The translations under genes and the position numbers were made by a program. The notes below the pieces were generated by a model. It was not told where the DNA came from, did not search any database, and worked only from the letters and a program-made list of their open reading frames with translations. Shown in pieces: positions 17,852 to 26,695 of a stretch of DNA of 64,000 nucleotides. The DNA comes from CAYYHA01 sp964471535 (lineage in GTDB: Bacteria; Myxococcota; Myxococcia; SLRQ01): contig CAYYHA010000002.1 in NCBI GenBank assembly GCA_964471535.1, positions 7,409 to 71,408 on the forward strand, given 5' to 3'. The number at the start of each line of letters is the position of its first letter. Position 1 is the stretch's first letter.

Positions 17852-18902
17852 TGCCGCACTGCGAAGCAAGGCGACGGAGAGCCCGGGTCGATTCGGTGCA
17901 CCGGGAAGCAGTGGAGACTGGGCGAAGCGCGCTGCGGCGGTGCTCATCGCGCTGGGACCCGATTTGGCACGTCTCGTGTTTGCGCACCTGAGCGAAGACG
18001 AGATCCGACGCATCGCAGCGGCCGCCAAGGACCTGGGCGCCGCCTCCAAGGAGACGGTGGAGGCCTCGGTGCGCACCTACATCGAGGAGCTGGACGGCCT
18101 CGGCGCGGACCTCATCGCCGGAGATGGACTGCTCCGTGACGTGGCCATCTCGGTGGTGGGCGAGGAGGTGGCCCGCCGGGCCTTCGATGGCGTGGCGCCG
18201 CCACCGCCAGTGGACGAGGCCCTCGGCTCGGTGCTCGACGCGGATCCCGAGGTACTCGCCATGGTGCTCGCCCGCGAGCAGGCGCAAACCGCCGCACTGG
18301 TCATGGCGGCGATGGAGCCGGAGCGGGCGGCCGCGGTGATGGAGCACATTCCCGAACCACAGCGCCCCGAGATCCTGCGCCGGATGGCCATGGTGGAAGC
18401 GGTGTCTCCCGATGTGCTCCGGGAGATCGGCCAAGCCCTTGCCAGCGAGCTTCGTGCCGCCGTGGCGGGAGGGCTACGGCGCGTGGACGGCCGCACTGTC
18501 GCCTTGGAGATGCTCCGCCGAGCCCCCGCAGAACAGCAGCGCGAGGTGCTCGAGCGCATCGAACGGGAGAACCCGGACCTTGCCGTGGAGCTGCGCTCGA
18601 AGCTCTTCACCTTCGATGACCTCCTCAACCTCACCGACCGCGACGTGCAGGCGCTGCTCAAGGAGATCGACTCCAACGACCTGGTGGTCGCACTGAAAGG
18701 CGCCACCGAAGAGGTCGTCCAGAAGATTCTCGGCAACATGTCCAGCCGGGCCGCCGCCATGGTCATGGACGATCTACAGGCCATGGGCCCCACCCGTCTC
18801 GACGTGGTCGAGGAGGCACAGGGTCGCATCGTCGAGGCTGCCCTCAAGCTCGCGGACGACGGTCGCATCACCATCGTCCGCCCCTCCGACAAGATGGTGT
18901 GA
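17844..18902 (+). CDS. fliG: flagellar motor switch protein FliG
   Basis: A 352-residue rotor protein that binds FliF, FliM and the stator. The N-terminal domain (AKRAAAVLIALGPDLARLVF) and the middle and C-terminal armadillo parts are complete. The torque helix FDDLLNLTDRDVQALLKEID keeps the charged residues that face MotA. The end shows EEAQGRIVEAALKLADDGRI, the usual FliG finish. The middle-domain EHPQ motif that contacts FliM is altered here to REQAQ. A 25-residue Gly/Ser tail precedes the N-domain. Confidence 0.95.
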   Translation: MPDAALRSKATESPGRFGAPGSSGDWAKRAAAVLIALGPDLARLVFAHLSEDEIRRIAAAAKDLGAASKETVEASVRTYIEELDGLGADLIAGDGLLRDVAISVVGEEVARRAFDGVAPPPPVDEALGSVLDADPEVLAMVLAREQAQTAALVMAAMEPERAAAVMEHIPEPQRPEILRRMAMVEAVSPDVLREIGQALASELRAAVAGGLRRVDGRTVALEMLRRAPAEQQREVLERIERENPDLAVELRSKLFTFDDLLNLTDRDVQALLKEIDSNDLVVALKGATEEVVQKILGNMSSRAAAMVMDDLQAMGPTRLDVVEEAQGRIVEAALKLADDGRITIVRPSDKMV

Positions 18903-18905
18903 TCC

Positions 18906-19997
18906 ATGTCTACGGTCTTCACGCAGAGCACCGACGAAGAGCCTTCGGTCCGGCGCCCCAGCTTCCTCGCCGATCTCCCCGACAGTGCCCCCCGGCCCCT
19001 CGACTTCGGTCGGATTGGAGCTGCGCGGAGGATCGAAGCGTCGATGGAAGACGGATCGGGACGGGAGACAGATCCGGACCTCGTGGGGCGGAAGGACGAT
19101 CCGCGGGGCGCAGCAGGTCGCGACGGACGCCCCAACGTGCAGGCTGGGGATGCAGCTAACCTTTCAGGGAGCCGGGATTTCGGCCCGGAGACGTGCGCTG
19201 CGGAATCCGAGGCCTCGAGCGTGCCGCGGGCGGATCGGACAGAGGGACGGGAAGGCGCGGCACGGGAGGAGACGGATCCGCTGGCACAGCAGCAGGCCGC
19301 GGGCGATCTCGGTTCCGGGGTGCACACGCAGGAGGACGAGGCGGCGCGAGGCGGTACGACGAGCCCGGCGTCCGAAACGGAGGAGGCGGAGGGCCGGGGT
19401 GCGGAGGCGCAGGATGCCGATCTGCAGGAGCATCCGGGGCAGGCGCTGCCCGATGAAGCGCCGGACGGCGAGCCGGCGCCCCAGCGGCCCATCACCGCTG
19501 CCGAGCTCGAGGCCCGGCGTCTCGAGGTCGAGGCAGCTCCGAACGCACACGATGCCTGGAGCGAGCGCCTCGCGGCTGCATTGTCGGAGCTGCGGGCGAC
19601 CTCGCGCCTGCTTGCGGAGCAGGCACGCAGCGACGCCATCGAGATCGGGCTGATGGTGGCGCGCCGGATCCTGGAGGGGGAGGTGGCCACCCGCGTGGAC
19701 ACCCTCTTCTCCCTCGTCAAGAGCGCGATCCGCCGTGCCGGGGAGTCACGCATCATCGAGGTCCGGCTGCATCCAGAGGACCTTCGGCGCCTCGAGTCGG
19801 TGCTCGACGTGGACCAGGATCGCCATCTCGAGATCGCGTCCCTGCGGCTGATAGGCGACGCCACCTTGGCGCGCGGGGACGTCGTCGTGGAGGCGGAGTT
19901 CGGGACCATCGACGCCCGGCTCGAGACGCGTCTGGACCAGATGCGCCAGGCGCTCGAAGAGGTTGCCGGCGAAGCGCCCGAGGGGGAGGCGAGATGA
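18906..19997 (+). CDS. fliH: flagellar assembly protein FliH with long acidic N-terminal extension
   Basis: A 363-residue stator-like regulator of the FliI ATPase, longer than the usual 220-260 residues. The first 200 or so residues are low-complexity, rich in Glu, Ala, Gly and Asp, and look disordered. From about 205 the FliH/YscL fold appears: a long helix DAWSERLAAALSELRATSRL, EIGLMVARRILEGEV, and the C-terminal domain RIIEVRLHPEDLRRLESVL and ARGDVVVEAEFGTIDARLE. The stop overlaps the fliI start (ATGA). Confidence 0.88.
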   Translation: MSTVFTQSTDEEPSVRRPSFLADLPDSAPRPLDFGRIGAARRIEASMEDGSGRETDPDLVGRKDDPRGAAGRDGRPNVQAGDAANLSGSRDFGPETCAAESEASSVPRADRTEGREGAAREETDPLAQQQAAGDLGSGVHTQEDEAARGGTTSPASETEEAEGRGAEAQDADLQEHPGQALPDEAPDGEPAPQRPITAAELEARRLEVEAAPNAHDAWSERLAAALSELRATSRLLAEQARSDAIEIGLMVARRILEGEVATRVDTLFSLVKSAIRRAGESRIIEVRLHPEDLRRLESVLDVDQDRHLEIASLRLIGDATLARGDVVVEAEFGTIDARLETRLDQMRQALEEVAGEAPEGEAR

Positions 19998-21331
19998 GTC
20001 TCCTTCCGATGGAACGGGTCCGCGATGCGATCCTGCAGGCCGAATCGGTGCGCGTCCGCGGGCGTGTCACTCAGGTGAAGGGCGTCGTGGTCGAAGCTCT
20101 GTTGCCTCGTGTGGCCGTGGGCACCGCCTGCGAAATCCAAGTCTCCAGCGGTCGCAGCATTGCGGCCGAGGTGGTGGGCTTCGACGGTGCCAAAGCCCTG
20201 CTGGTGCCCTTTGGGGAGGTACAGGGCATCGGCGAAGGGTGCGCGGTGGTACCGCGGGCGCAGGTCGCCAGCATTCCGGTGGGGGAGGCGCTCCTCGGCC
20301 GGGTCGTCGATGCAGCGATGCAGCCGCTCGACGGCCAGCCGCCGCCGCGCCTTCCCCATCGGCAGGCTCTCAACACCGAGCCCCCGCCGGCGATGGCACG
20401 GCGCCGCATCTCCCGGATCTTCGTCACCGGTATTCGCGCCATCGATGGGTTCCTGACCCTCGGCGAGGGGCAGCGCATCGGGGTGATGGCGGCGCCGGGG
20501 GTGGGCAAGAGCTCGCTCCTGGGCATGCTCGCCCGCAGCTCGGAAGCGGACGTGATCGTCGTCGGGCTCGTCGGAGAGCGCGGTCGCGAGGTGCGGGAGT
20601 TCGTCGAGCGCGACCTGGGCAGCGACGGCCTCGCGCGCTCGGTGGTGGTGGTGGCAACGGGCGAGAAATCGCCGCTGGTCCGGGTGCGCGCCGCGATGGC
20701 GGCGACGAGCGTGGCCGAGTACTTCCGGGGGCAGGGCCGGCGGGTGTTGCTCCTGGTGGATTCGCTCTCGCGGGTGGCGATGGCGCAGCGTGAGATCGGG
20801 CTCGCCGCTGGCGAGCCGCCCGCCACACGCGGCTATCCGCCTTCGGTCTTCGCCCTCATCCCCCGCCTCCTCGAGCGGGCGGGCAACGACCGGGGCCCGG
20901 GGAGCATCACCGCGCTCTACACCGTCCTCGTCGATGGAGAGGATCACGGCGACCCCGTGGTGGAGTCGGTGCGTGCCACCCTCGACGGTCACATCCATCT
21001 CTCCCGGCGCCTCGCCGCCCGGGCCCATTGGCCGGCCATCGATGTATCCACCAGTGTCAGCCGCTGCATGAGCGACGTCGTCGATGCAAGCCACCGCCGG
21101 CTCGCCGAGCGGGCACGCGAGCTGCTCGCCGCCTACGAGGAAAGCGCCGATCTCATCGAGGTCGGAGCCTACGCACCGGGATCCAATCCCCGGGTGGATG
21201 CGGCGCTGGCCTGCCTCGACCCTCTCCTCGCCTTCCTTCGGCAGCGCGTCGAGGAGCGAACGCCGCTCCCAGAGACCCTCGCGCTCCTCGAGCGCATCGT
21301 TGCCGCCGGAACTTCGGGAGGTGCTCCGTGA
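19994..21331 (+). CDS. fliI: flagellum-specific export ATPase FliI
   Basis: A 445-residue F1-beta-like ATPase that energises substrate unfolding and delivery to the export gate. Walker A APGVGKSS lies near 167-174, Walker B RVLLLVDSLSRVAMAQREI follows, and GEPPATRGYPPSVF is the FliI/YscN signature. The N-terminal beta-barrel and C-terminal helical domain are complete. It starts inside the fliH stop (ATGA) and its own TGA overlaps the GTG start of motE. No fliJ lies after it. Confidence 0.97.
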   Translation: MSLLPMERVRDAILQAESVRVRGRVTQVKGVVVEALLPRVAVGTACEIQVSSGRSIAAEVVGFDGAKALLVPFGEVQGIGEGCAVVPRAQVASIPVGEALLGRVVDAAMQPLDGQPPPRLPHRQALNTEPPPAMARRRISRIFVTGIRAIDGFLTLGEGQRIGVMAAPGVGKSSLLGMLARSSEADVIVVGLVGERGREVREFVERDLGSDGLARSVVVVATGEKSPLVRVRAAMAATSVAEYFRGQGRRVLLLVDSLSRVAMAQREIGLAAGEPPATRGYPPSVFALIPRLLERAGNDRGPGSITALYTVLVDGEDHGDPVVESVRATLDGHIHLSRRLAARAHWPAIDVSTSVSRCMSDVVDASHRRLAERARELLAAYEESADLIEVGAYAPGSNPRVDAALACLDPLLAFLRQRVEERTPLPETLALLERIVAAGTSGGAP

Positions 21332-22180
21332 ACCGGTCCACACAGCTTCTCGTCGTCGCCCTCTCGCTGCTGCTTGCAGCCGACGCGATGGCCGCTGGCG
21401 GCGCCGCCACCCGCGCCCGGTCCGCACACGGCGACGGGCCCAAGCCNNNNNNNNNNCCCTTCGACCCCCGTCTCGCCCGCGCCCCCGGAGGCGCCTGCGT
21501 TGCCCGAGGAGCAGGAGGCTCCTGCATCCGGCGGGGAGGAGGCACCATCCGGTGCTGCCGATGCGCCCGCGGCGACGGAGGCGCAGCCGGACGCGGATGC
21601 CGCGCTGCCCGAGACGTCGGAGACCTCCGACAGCGAGGGTCCGAAGGGGCTCGCGCAAGCGGGCCCCGTGGGCTGCGCTGGGCTGCGCCACGCGCTGATG
21701 AAGGAACGGCGCCGGGCGCGGGCGGCGCAGCGGAAGCTGGAGAAAGAGCGCCGGGCGCTGGCAAAGGAGCGGGAGGCCCTCGAGGCGCTCGCTGCCTCCA
21801 TCGATGAGAAGCGCGCTGCGCTCGAGGAGGAGACGCGGCGCCTTCAGGCGCTCCTCGAGGCACTCGAGGAGAAAGAGAAGGCCGCGCCGCCCCAAGCCGC
21901 AGCAGCCTCGCCGCCACAGCCCTCCAAGGTACAGGCGGCGCCGCCCGCACAGCATCCGCCACCGCCACCCACGCCGGAGCAAATCGCCCATCTCGTGAAG
22001 GTCGTCTCGGGGATGAAAGCGAAGGCCGCTGCCGCGATGCTGCAGGAGCTGGATCTGCGCCTGGCCGCCGAGGTGGTGCGGGGCATGAAAACGCGGGACG
22101 CGGGAAAGGTCATGGGCCTCCTGCCGCCAGATTTTGCGGCCGCGGTGGCGCGTCGCCTCGCGCGGGGGAGGCAGGGATGA
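21328..22180 (+). CDS. motE: MotE-like flagellar motility chaperone (interrupted by an assembly gap)
   Basis: A GTG at 21328 overlaps the fliI stop and starts a signal peptide (STQLLVVALSLLLAADAMAA). A run of 10 Ns interrupts the gene at 21447-21456. Downstream, in a different frame of the printed sequence, come a Pro/Ala/Glu-rich linker, a long coiled coil (for example EKERRALAKEREALEALAAS, about 21700-21880), and a C-terminal MgtE-N-like domain (KVVSGMKAKAAAAMLQELDL, KVMGLLPPDFAAAVARRLA). That order is the MotE architecture; MotE is a periplasmic helper of stator MotC or MotB. A true gap length divisible by three restores one frame, so this is one gene. Its ATGA end overlaps fliK. Confidence 0.78.
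21447..21456. other. assembly gap (10 Ns)
   Basis: Ten unknown bases sit in a very GC-rich, proline-coding stretch. The printed length breaks the motE frame; a real length that is a multiple of three would repair it. Confidence 0.95.
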
Positions 22181-23466
22181 AGCGCCTCTCGCTCGTTCAC
22201 GGAGGCACCCCGGGCGAGGGCGGTCCGAGGCTGCGTGGGAAGACGGCATCGGAGCCGAGCCCAGGCGGCGGCGCCCGCCACGCTGCGTCCTCCTTCTTGC
22301 AGATGCTGCGTGCGCTCGCCTTGAAGGCCGGTGCTGCATCCGAACGCGATAGGGAGGCCGATTTCAGTGTGCCAAATGGGGGCAGGCCTTGGGTCGATCC
22401 GTCTCCGAGCGTCGCGGTCGGGGATCTCGGCCGGGTGGCGATGGCCGTCTCCGAGGGGACGCAGCGAGTGATGGAGGAGGAGGACCCTACGGCTCGCCCG
22501 AGCCATCCTCGCCCGCCATCCAAGGTCGAGGCAGCCCGCGGTGTGCTTTTCCACTCGCCGGCCCAAACGGCAGCGCCCAGCGCCGCAGGTGCGGGCCGGC
22601 GTGAGGTGGATGCACGGCGCGCCGCATCGCAGAGGGCGCTGCGGGGATCGGAGCGGGGGCGCGAGGTCCAAGCGGCCGCGGCGGCAGCTTCCAAGCGAAG
22701 ACCGTCGTCGGGCACGGGCGCGTCAGGCCGGGGCGCGGATACTTCGGGGCCGCGGCAGCTGCTTCGCCTCTTCCGCCTGCGCCTGGCGCAGACCTTCACC
22801 AAGCTCGTGCCCGCACGGCGCGTCCGTCCCGAGGCCGGCGCCTCGAGCCGCGCTGGCACGGTGCGCGCCGGGGCGGGGGCGGCGGGCGAACGAGGCCTGG
22901 GCCCGGCGGATCACCCGCACCGACCGCAGCGTGCGGCACCCGAAGGCCCTGCCGTGCGCAGCCGGGAAGAGGCGGCGCGGCCTGTACCCGATCCTGCCAG
23001 TGCCGCGGCGGTGGATCGCCTGCCTCTGGCCCCGCCGCCCGCAGGTGCCCCCGTGTCGGCACCGCTCTCGGCGCCGCGCCTGGACGCCGCACCGGTGCTC
23101 CGCCTCCTCGGCGAATGGGTCTCCGAGGGGCGCGCTCAGGTGCAGGTGGACGAGGGGGACGCGCGGGTACGAATCGAGGGAGGGGCGGGTCCCATCGACT
23201 TCCGCATCCGCGTGTCGGGAACGGTCGCCGATGTGTTGGTGAGCGGGAGCGGCGCCCAGGGCTTCGCACAGCGCGTCCCGGAGCTGCAGCTCGCGCTCGC
23301 TGCCTACGGCCTTTCGCTGGGCTGTTTCTCCCAAGGGGGCGCAGAGGATGGGCGCGGCGGCAGCTTCGACCGCCCGCCGGGGGCCGAGCTGCGCCCGCGC
23401 CAAGAGAAGCGCAAAGGGAAGAGCCACGAGCGGCGGCACGAAGGTCTGATGCACGTGAAAGCATAG
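22177..23466 (+). CDS. fliK: FliK-like flagellar hook-length control protein
   Basis: The product is 429 residues. The first 300 are low-complexity (Ala, Arg, Pro, Gly) and probably extended, as expected of a molecular ruler. Residues about 300-395 resemble the Flg_hook C-terminal domain: RVRIEGGAGPIDFRIRVSGT, then RVPELQLALAAYGLSLGCFS, matching the family's 'peLReaLaeqGl.L' ending. The C-terminus is basic. Location between motE and flgD is the usual place for fliK. Sequence similarity in the N-terminal part is not informative, so the name rests on the C-terminus and context. Confidence 0.75.
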   Translation: MKRLSLVHGGTPGEGGPRLRGKTASEPSPGGGARHAASSFLQMLRALALKAGAASERDREADFSVPNGGRPWVDPSPSVAVGDLGRVAMAVSEGTQRVMEEEDPTARPSHPRPPSKVEAARGVLFHSPAQTAAPSAAGAGRREVDARRAASQRALRGSERGREVQAAAAAASKRRPSSGTGASGRGADTSGPRQLLRLFRLRLAQTFTKLVPARRVRPEAGASSRAGTVRAGAGAAGERGLGPADHPHRPQRAAPEGPAVRSREEAARPVPDPASAAAVDRLPLAPPPAGAPVSAPLSAPRLDAAPVLRLLGEWVSEGRAQVQVDEGDARVRIEGGAGPIDFRIRVSGTVADVLVSGSGAQGFAQRVPELQLALAAYGLSLGCFSQGGAEDGRGGSFDRPPGAELRPRQEKRKGKSHERRHEGLMHVKA

Positions 23467-23476
23467 GGAGCCAACG

Positions 23477-24142
23477 ATGCGTGAAACGACGGTGAGTGGA
23501 ATCGGTCCAGCTCCAGCGAGCCAGGGGGAGGCCCCGCGAGGATCCTCGAAGCTCGGAAAGGACGAGTTCGTCAAGCTGCTGCTCGCGCAGCTCTCCAACC
23601 AGGACCCGACGGCGCCTCAGGACTCGAGTGCCTTCATCGCGCAGCTGGCGAGCTTCGCGCAGGTGGAGTTGCTGCAGTCGGCCAACTCGGGTCTCGAGGC
23701 GCTGGTGGTCGCCCAGGCCGCCAGCAACCAGACGCAGGCGTTGACCCTGGTGGGGCGGGAGGTCGTCTACCGCAGCGACACCGTCGAGCTGAAGGACGGA
23801 GCCGGTACGGAGATAGGCGCCAAGCTCTCCTCGAAGGCGGACGAGGTGACCGTGACCGTAGTCGACGCGAACGGAACGAAGGTTCGCACCCTCCGGCTCG
23901 GTGCTCATGAGGCAGGTGAGGTCAGCCTCGTCTGGGATGGTCGAGACGACGGGGGCAACGCCCTTCCTCCAGGAACGTACACCGTAACGGTCACAGCGAC
24001 GACGAAGGATGGAGAGAGCGTCGACGTCGAGACCGTCCGCCGCGCCCGCGTCGATGGAGTGAGCTTCGAGAACGGCTACCCGGAGCTCATCGTCGGCGAG
24101 CAGCGTTTCAAGCTTTCCGAGGTCCTCGAGGTCCTCGCGTGA
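23477..24142 (+). CDS. flgD: flagellar hook-capping protein FlgD
   Basis: A 221-residue scaffold that caps the growing hook and is needed for FlgE assembly. The N-terminal export and capping region has KDEFVKLLLAQLSNQDPTAP, typical of FlgD. Then come SSAFIAQLASFAQVELLQSA and the Ig-like/Tudor part with SLVWDGRDDGGNALPPGTYT. The ATG has AGGGAG upstream. It is followed by flgE after 31 bases that contain only a good ribosome site. Confidence 0.95.
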   Translation: MRETTVSGIGPAPASQGEAPRGSSKLGKDEFVKLLLAQLSNQDPTAPQDSSAFIAQLASFAQVELLQSANSGLEALVVAQAASNQTQALTLVGREVVYRSDTVELKDGAGTEIGAKLSSKADEVTVTVVDANGTKVRTLRLGAHEAGEVSLVWDGRDDGGNALPPGTYTVTVTATTKDGESVDVETVRRARVDGVSFENGYPELIVGEQRFKLSEVLEVLA

Positions 24143-24173
24143 TCACCCCAACGACAAAGGAAGGAAGAACGTC

Positions 24174-25469
24174 ATGAGCCTACTCACCTCGCTTTGGTCC
24201 GGCCGCAGTGGCCTGCAGGCTTCCAGCACCGATCTCTCGGTGATTGGAGACAACATTTCCAACGCCAATACGATTGGCTTCAAGGGCAGCCGTGCCGCCT
24301 TCGAAGACGCTCTGGCCCAGAACCTGATGGGCGTCAACGCTGCGGCCATGTCGCAGCGGGGTCTCGGGACGAAGCTGCAGGCGATTCAGCGCATCATGGT
24401 GCAGGGTGCGCTGGTCAACACCGGCTTGGCGACGGATCTGGCCATCCAGGGGCCCGGCTTCTTCGTGGTGAAGGGCAACTACGGAGGCCAAGAAGGCCAG
24501 TTCTATACTCGAGCCGGCCAGTTCACCGTGGACGAGAACGGCATGCTGGTGAACCTGGATGGCCTGCGGGTGCAGGGATACCTCGCGGACGCGGTTGGAA
24601 ACATCACGCGGCAGGTGGGAGACCTGCAGGTGGGCAACGCGATCAGCGCGCCACGGGCGACCACCACCATCTCGATCGACGCCAACCTCGACGCCGATGC
24701 GACCATCCCTCCGGCGTGGGATCCCACCGACCCGACGGGTACTTCGAACTTCTCCACCAGCGTGACCGTATACGACTCACTCGGAAACGCGCATCAGGTC
24801 GAGGTGTACTTCCGCAAGAACGGCGCCGGAGACTGGGAGTGGCATGCGATGACCGACGGCGCCAATGTGCAGGGCGGTACCGCCGGCACGCTCTCCGAGA
24901 TCGCAAGCGGCACGCTCACCTTCGGAACGAACGGCGAGCTGACGGCGCAGACGCAGACGAGCAACTTCAACCCCGTGGGCGCCACCCAGCCGCAGCCGCT
25001 GACCTTCGACTTTGGCACCGACACAGGGTCCGGTGGCACCGGCCTCGATGGCATCACGCAGTTCGCGGGCGCCAGCGCGGCGAGCTTCATCAACCAGGAC
25101 GGCTACCCCGCTGGCGATCTCTCCTTCGTCACCGTCGAGAGCGACGGGACGGTCGTCGGGACCTTCTCCAACGGGGAAGTGCGCGCTCTGGGCCAGGTGG
25201 TCCTTGCGGATTTCCAGGCACCCGATCAGCTCACCCGCCTCGGCGGAAATCTCTTTGGCGAGACCAAGCAGTCAGGCGAGCCGACCATCGATAGCGCGGG
25301 TACGGGCGGCCGCGGCGCGCTGGTCAGCGGTGCGCTCGAGCAGAGCAACGTGGACCTGGCCGAGGAGTTCATTCGGATGATCACCGCGCAGCGGGGCTTC
25401 CAGGCCAACTCGAAGGTGATCAGCACCAGCGATCAGCTGCTGGCCGAGCTGATGACGCTGAAGCGGTAG
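24174..25469 (+). CDS. flgE: flagellar hook protein FlgE
   Basis: A 431-residue hook subunit. The N-terminus has SLWSGRSGLQASSTDLSVIG and DNISNANTIGFKGSRAAF, and the C-terminus has ALVSGALEQSNVDLAEEFIR followed by MITAQRGFQANSKVISTSDQ. These two helices form the D0 core of rod/hook proteins. Between them is the FlaE-type middle domain, including VTVYDSLGNAHQVEVYFRK. The ribosome site is AAGGAAGG. A strong hairpin follows 36 bases after the stop. Length is close to that of Salmonella FlgE. Confidence 0.95.
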   Translation: MSLLTSLWSGRSGLQASSTDLSVIGDNISNANTIGFKGSRAAFEDALAQNLMGVNAAAMSQRGLGTKLQAIQRIMVQGALVNTGLATDLAIQGPGFFVVKGNYGGQEGQFYTRAGQFTVDENGMLVNLDGLRVQGYLADAVGNITRQVGDLQVGNAISAPRATTTISIDANLDADATIPPAWDPTDPTGTSNFSTSVTVYDSLGNAHQVEVYFRKNGAGDWEWHAMTDGANVQGGTAGTLSEIASGTLTFGTNGELTAQTQTSNFNPVGATQPQPLTFDFGTDTGSGGTGLDGITQFAGASAASFINQDGYPAGDLSFVTVESDGTVVGTFSNGEVRALGQVVLADFQAPDQLTRLGGNLFGETKQSGEPTIDSAGTGGRGALVSGALEQSNVDLAEEFIRMITAQRGFQANSKVISTSDQLLAELMTLKR

Positions 25470-25504
25470 CACGATGCTTCGGCGCCTCCTTGGAGCCCTG
25501 GGTT

Positions 25505-25534
25505 TCGGCGTGGACCCGCGCTGGTCCACGCCGA
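25505..25534 (+). terminator. 12-bp perfect hairpin after flgE
   Basis: The arms at 25505-25516 and 25523-25534 (core ggcgtggacc / ggtccacgcc) pair without mismatch around a six-base loop. There is no T-tract, so it could be a weak or factor-dependent terminator, an mRNA stability element shielding the hook message, or an operator. Confidence 0.45.
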
Positions 25535-25632
25535 GCCCTCGGCGCGAGCTGCGGCCGCGCCGATCCCTGCCACACCTTAAGTGGGGAGACGAGTGTGTCG
25601 AAGAGGAAGACGTACCTCCCCGGGAGGGTCAT

Positions 25633-25857
25633 GTGATTCCCCTGACGCGTATCAACGGAAACCCGGTCGTGATCAACACCGACCTCGTCACCAGCATCGA
25701 GGAGCAGCCGGATACGGTCCTGGTGCTGATCAACGGCGACCGGATCATGGTGAAGGAGAGTCCCGAAGAGATCATCGACCGACTCGTCGAGTTCCGCCGG
25801 AAGATCCATTGCCCAGACTACCATCCGCCCGTTCACGAGCAGGTGAAGGAGAGCTGA
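25633..25857 (+). CDS. flbD: flagellar protein FlbD
   Basis: A 74-residue cytoplasmic protein of the FlbD family found next to motA in many spirochaetes, Firmicutes and deltaproteobacteria. It begins IPLTRINGNPVVINTDLVTS and continues EQPDTVLVLINGDRIMVKES, which is the family core. The GTG at 25633 has GGGAGGG five bases upstream and gives the usual N-terminus. The frame is open back to 25474, but that extension overlaps the post-flgE hairpin and does not resemble the family, so I exclude it. Its exact role is unsettled. The four-base gap to motA implies co-translation. Confidence 0.88.
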   Translation: MIPLTRINGNPVVINTDLVTSIEEQPDTVLVLINGDRIMVKESPEEIIDRLVEFRRKIHCPDYHPPVHEQVKES

Positions 25858-25861
25858 CGCC

Positions 25862-26629
25862 ATGGACATCAACACCTTCCTGGGAATCGGATTCGCAATC
25901 TTCTGTATCCTCCTGGGCAACCATCTCGAGGGCGGGCACGCGGGTTCCTTGGTGCAGCTCACGGCGTTCATGATCGTGATCGGTGGCACCATAGGCGCGG
26001 TGATCGTCTCTCTGCCGTCGGCGGACCTCCATGCGCTGAAGCTCGGAGCCAAGAACGCGTTTCGGAACAAGAAGCACGACCCGGAAGAGGTGATCCAGAA
26101 GCTGGTGGAGTTCGCGGGGATTGCGCGGCGGGATGGGGTGCTGGCGCTGGAGCAGCGTCTCGGCGAGATCGAAGATCCCTTCATGAAGCAGGGCCTTTCC
26201 TACCTGGTCGATGGCGTCGACCTTTCGGTCGCTCGGGACGCGATGGAGACCGAGATCCACACGGAGTTCGAGGAGACCACGGCGGGAGGGAAGATCTTCG
26301 AGGCGGCCGGCGCCTTCGCACCGACGATCGGCGTCTTGGGCGCGGTGCTCGGCCTCATCCACGTGATGAGCAACCTCTCCAACCCCGATGCCATCGGTCC
26401 AGGCATTGCGGTTGCGTTCGTGGCGACGGTCTATGGGGTCGGTTTCGCGAACCTCGTCTTCCTGCCGATGGGCGCAAAGATCAAGCGCAAGGCGGCGAAA
26501 GAGCGCGACCGGAAGACGCTGATCGCCGAGGGCCTGCTCTCCATCCAGGAGGGACTGAACCCACGGGTGCTAGAGAACAAGCTCCGCGCCTATGCCGGCT
26601 TGCCGCCATCGGAAGGCAAGGAGGCTTGA
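25862..26629 (+). CDS. motA: flagellar stator protein MotA
   Basis: A 255-residue inner-membrane protein with four transmembrane helices that forms the proton (or sodium) channel with MotB. The N-terminal helices include LTAFMIVIGGTIGAVIVSLP. The large cytoplasmic loop precedes the signature AFAPTIGVLGAVLGLIHVM, which has the conserved Pro of the third helix, and the fourth helix GPGIAVAFVATVYGVGFANL. The ribosome site is AAGGAGAG. It sits between flbD and motB. Confidence 0.95.
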   Translation: MDINTFLGIGFAIFCILLGNHLEGGHAGSLVQLTAFMIVIGGTIGAVIVSLPSADLHALKLGAKNAFRNKKHDPEEVIQKLVEFAGIARRDGVLALEQRLGEIEDPFMKQGLSYLVDGVDLSVARDAMETEIHTEFEETTAGGKIFEAAGAFAPTIGVLGAVLGLIHVMSNLSNPDAIGPGIAVAFVATVYGVGFANLVFLPMGAKIKRKAAKERDRKTLIAEGLLSIQEGLNPRVLENKLRAYAGLPPSEGKEA

Positions 26630-26695
26630 TCGCGGGGCTGAAAGGTCGCCGAACGGATCGGCTCGGATCGGAGCGTAGGAGCGAGGCCAGGCGAA

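Noticed and set aside
18077..22339. Very long minus-strand open frame (1420 codons) opposite fliG-motE
   Set aside because: It runs through the N gap and is rich in Arg, Ala and Ser with no domain. It is the antisense shadow of well-recognised flagellar genes in GC-rich DNA.
22857..22872. Sigma-54-like TGGCACGGTGCGCGCC inside fliK
   Set aside because: Spacing is right but the -12 half is GCGC rather than TTGC, and it is 600 bases before the next gene inside a coding region.
25474..25632. Longer N-terminus of FlbD
   Set aside because: It would include the post-flgE hairpin, does not resemble the family, and an internal GTG has a better ribosome site.
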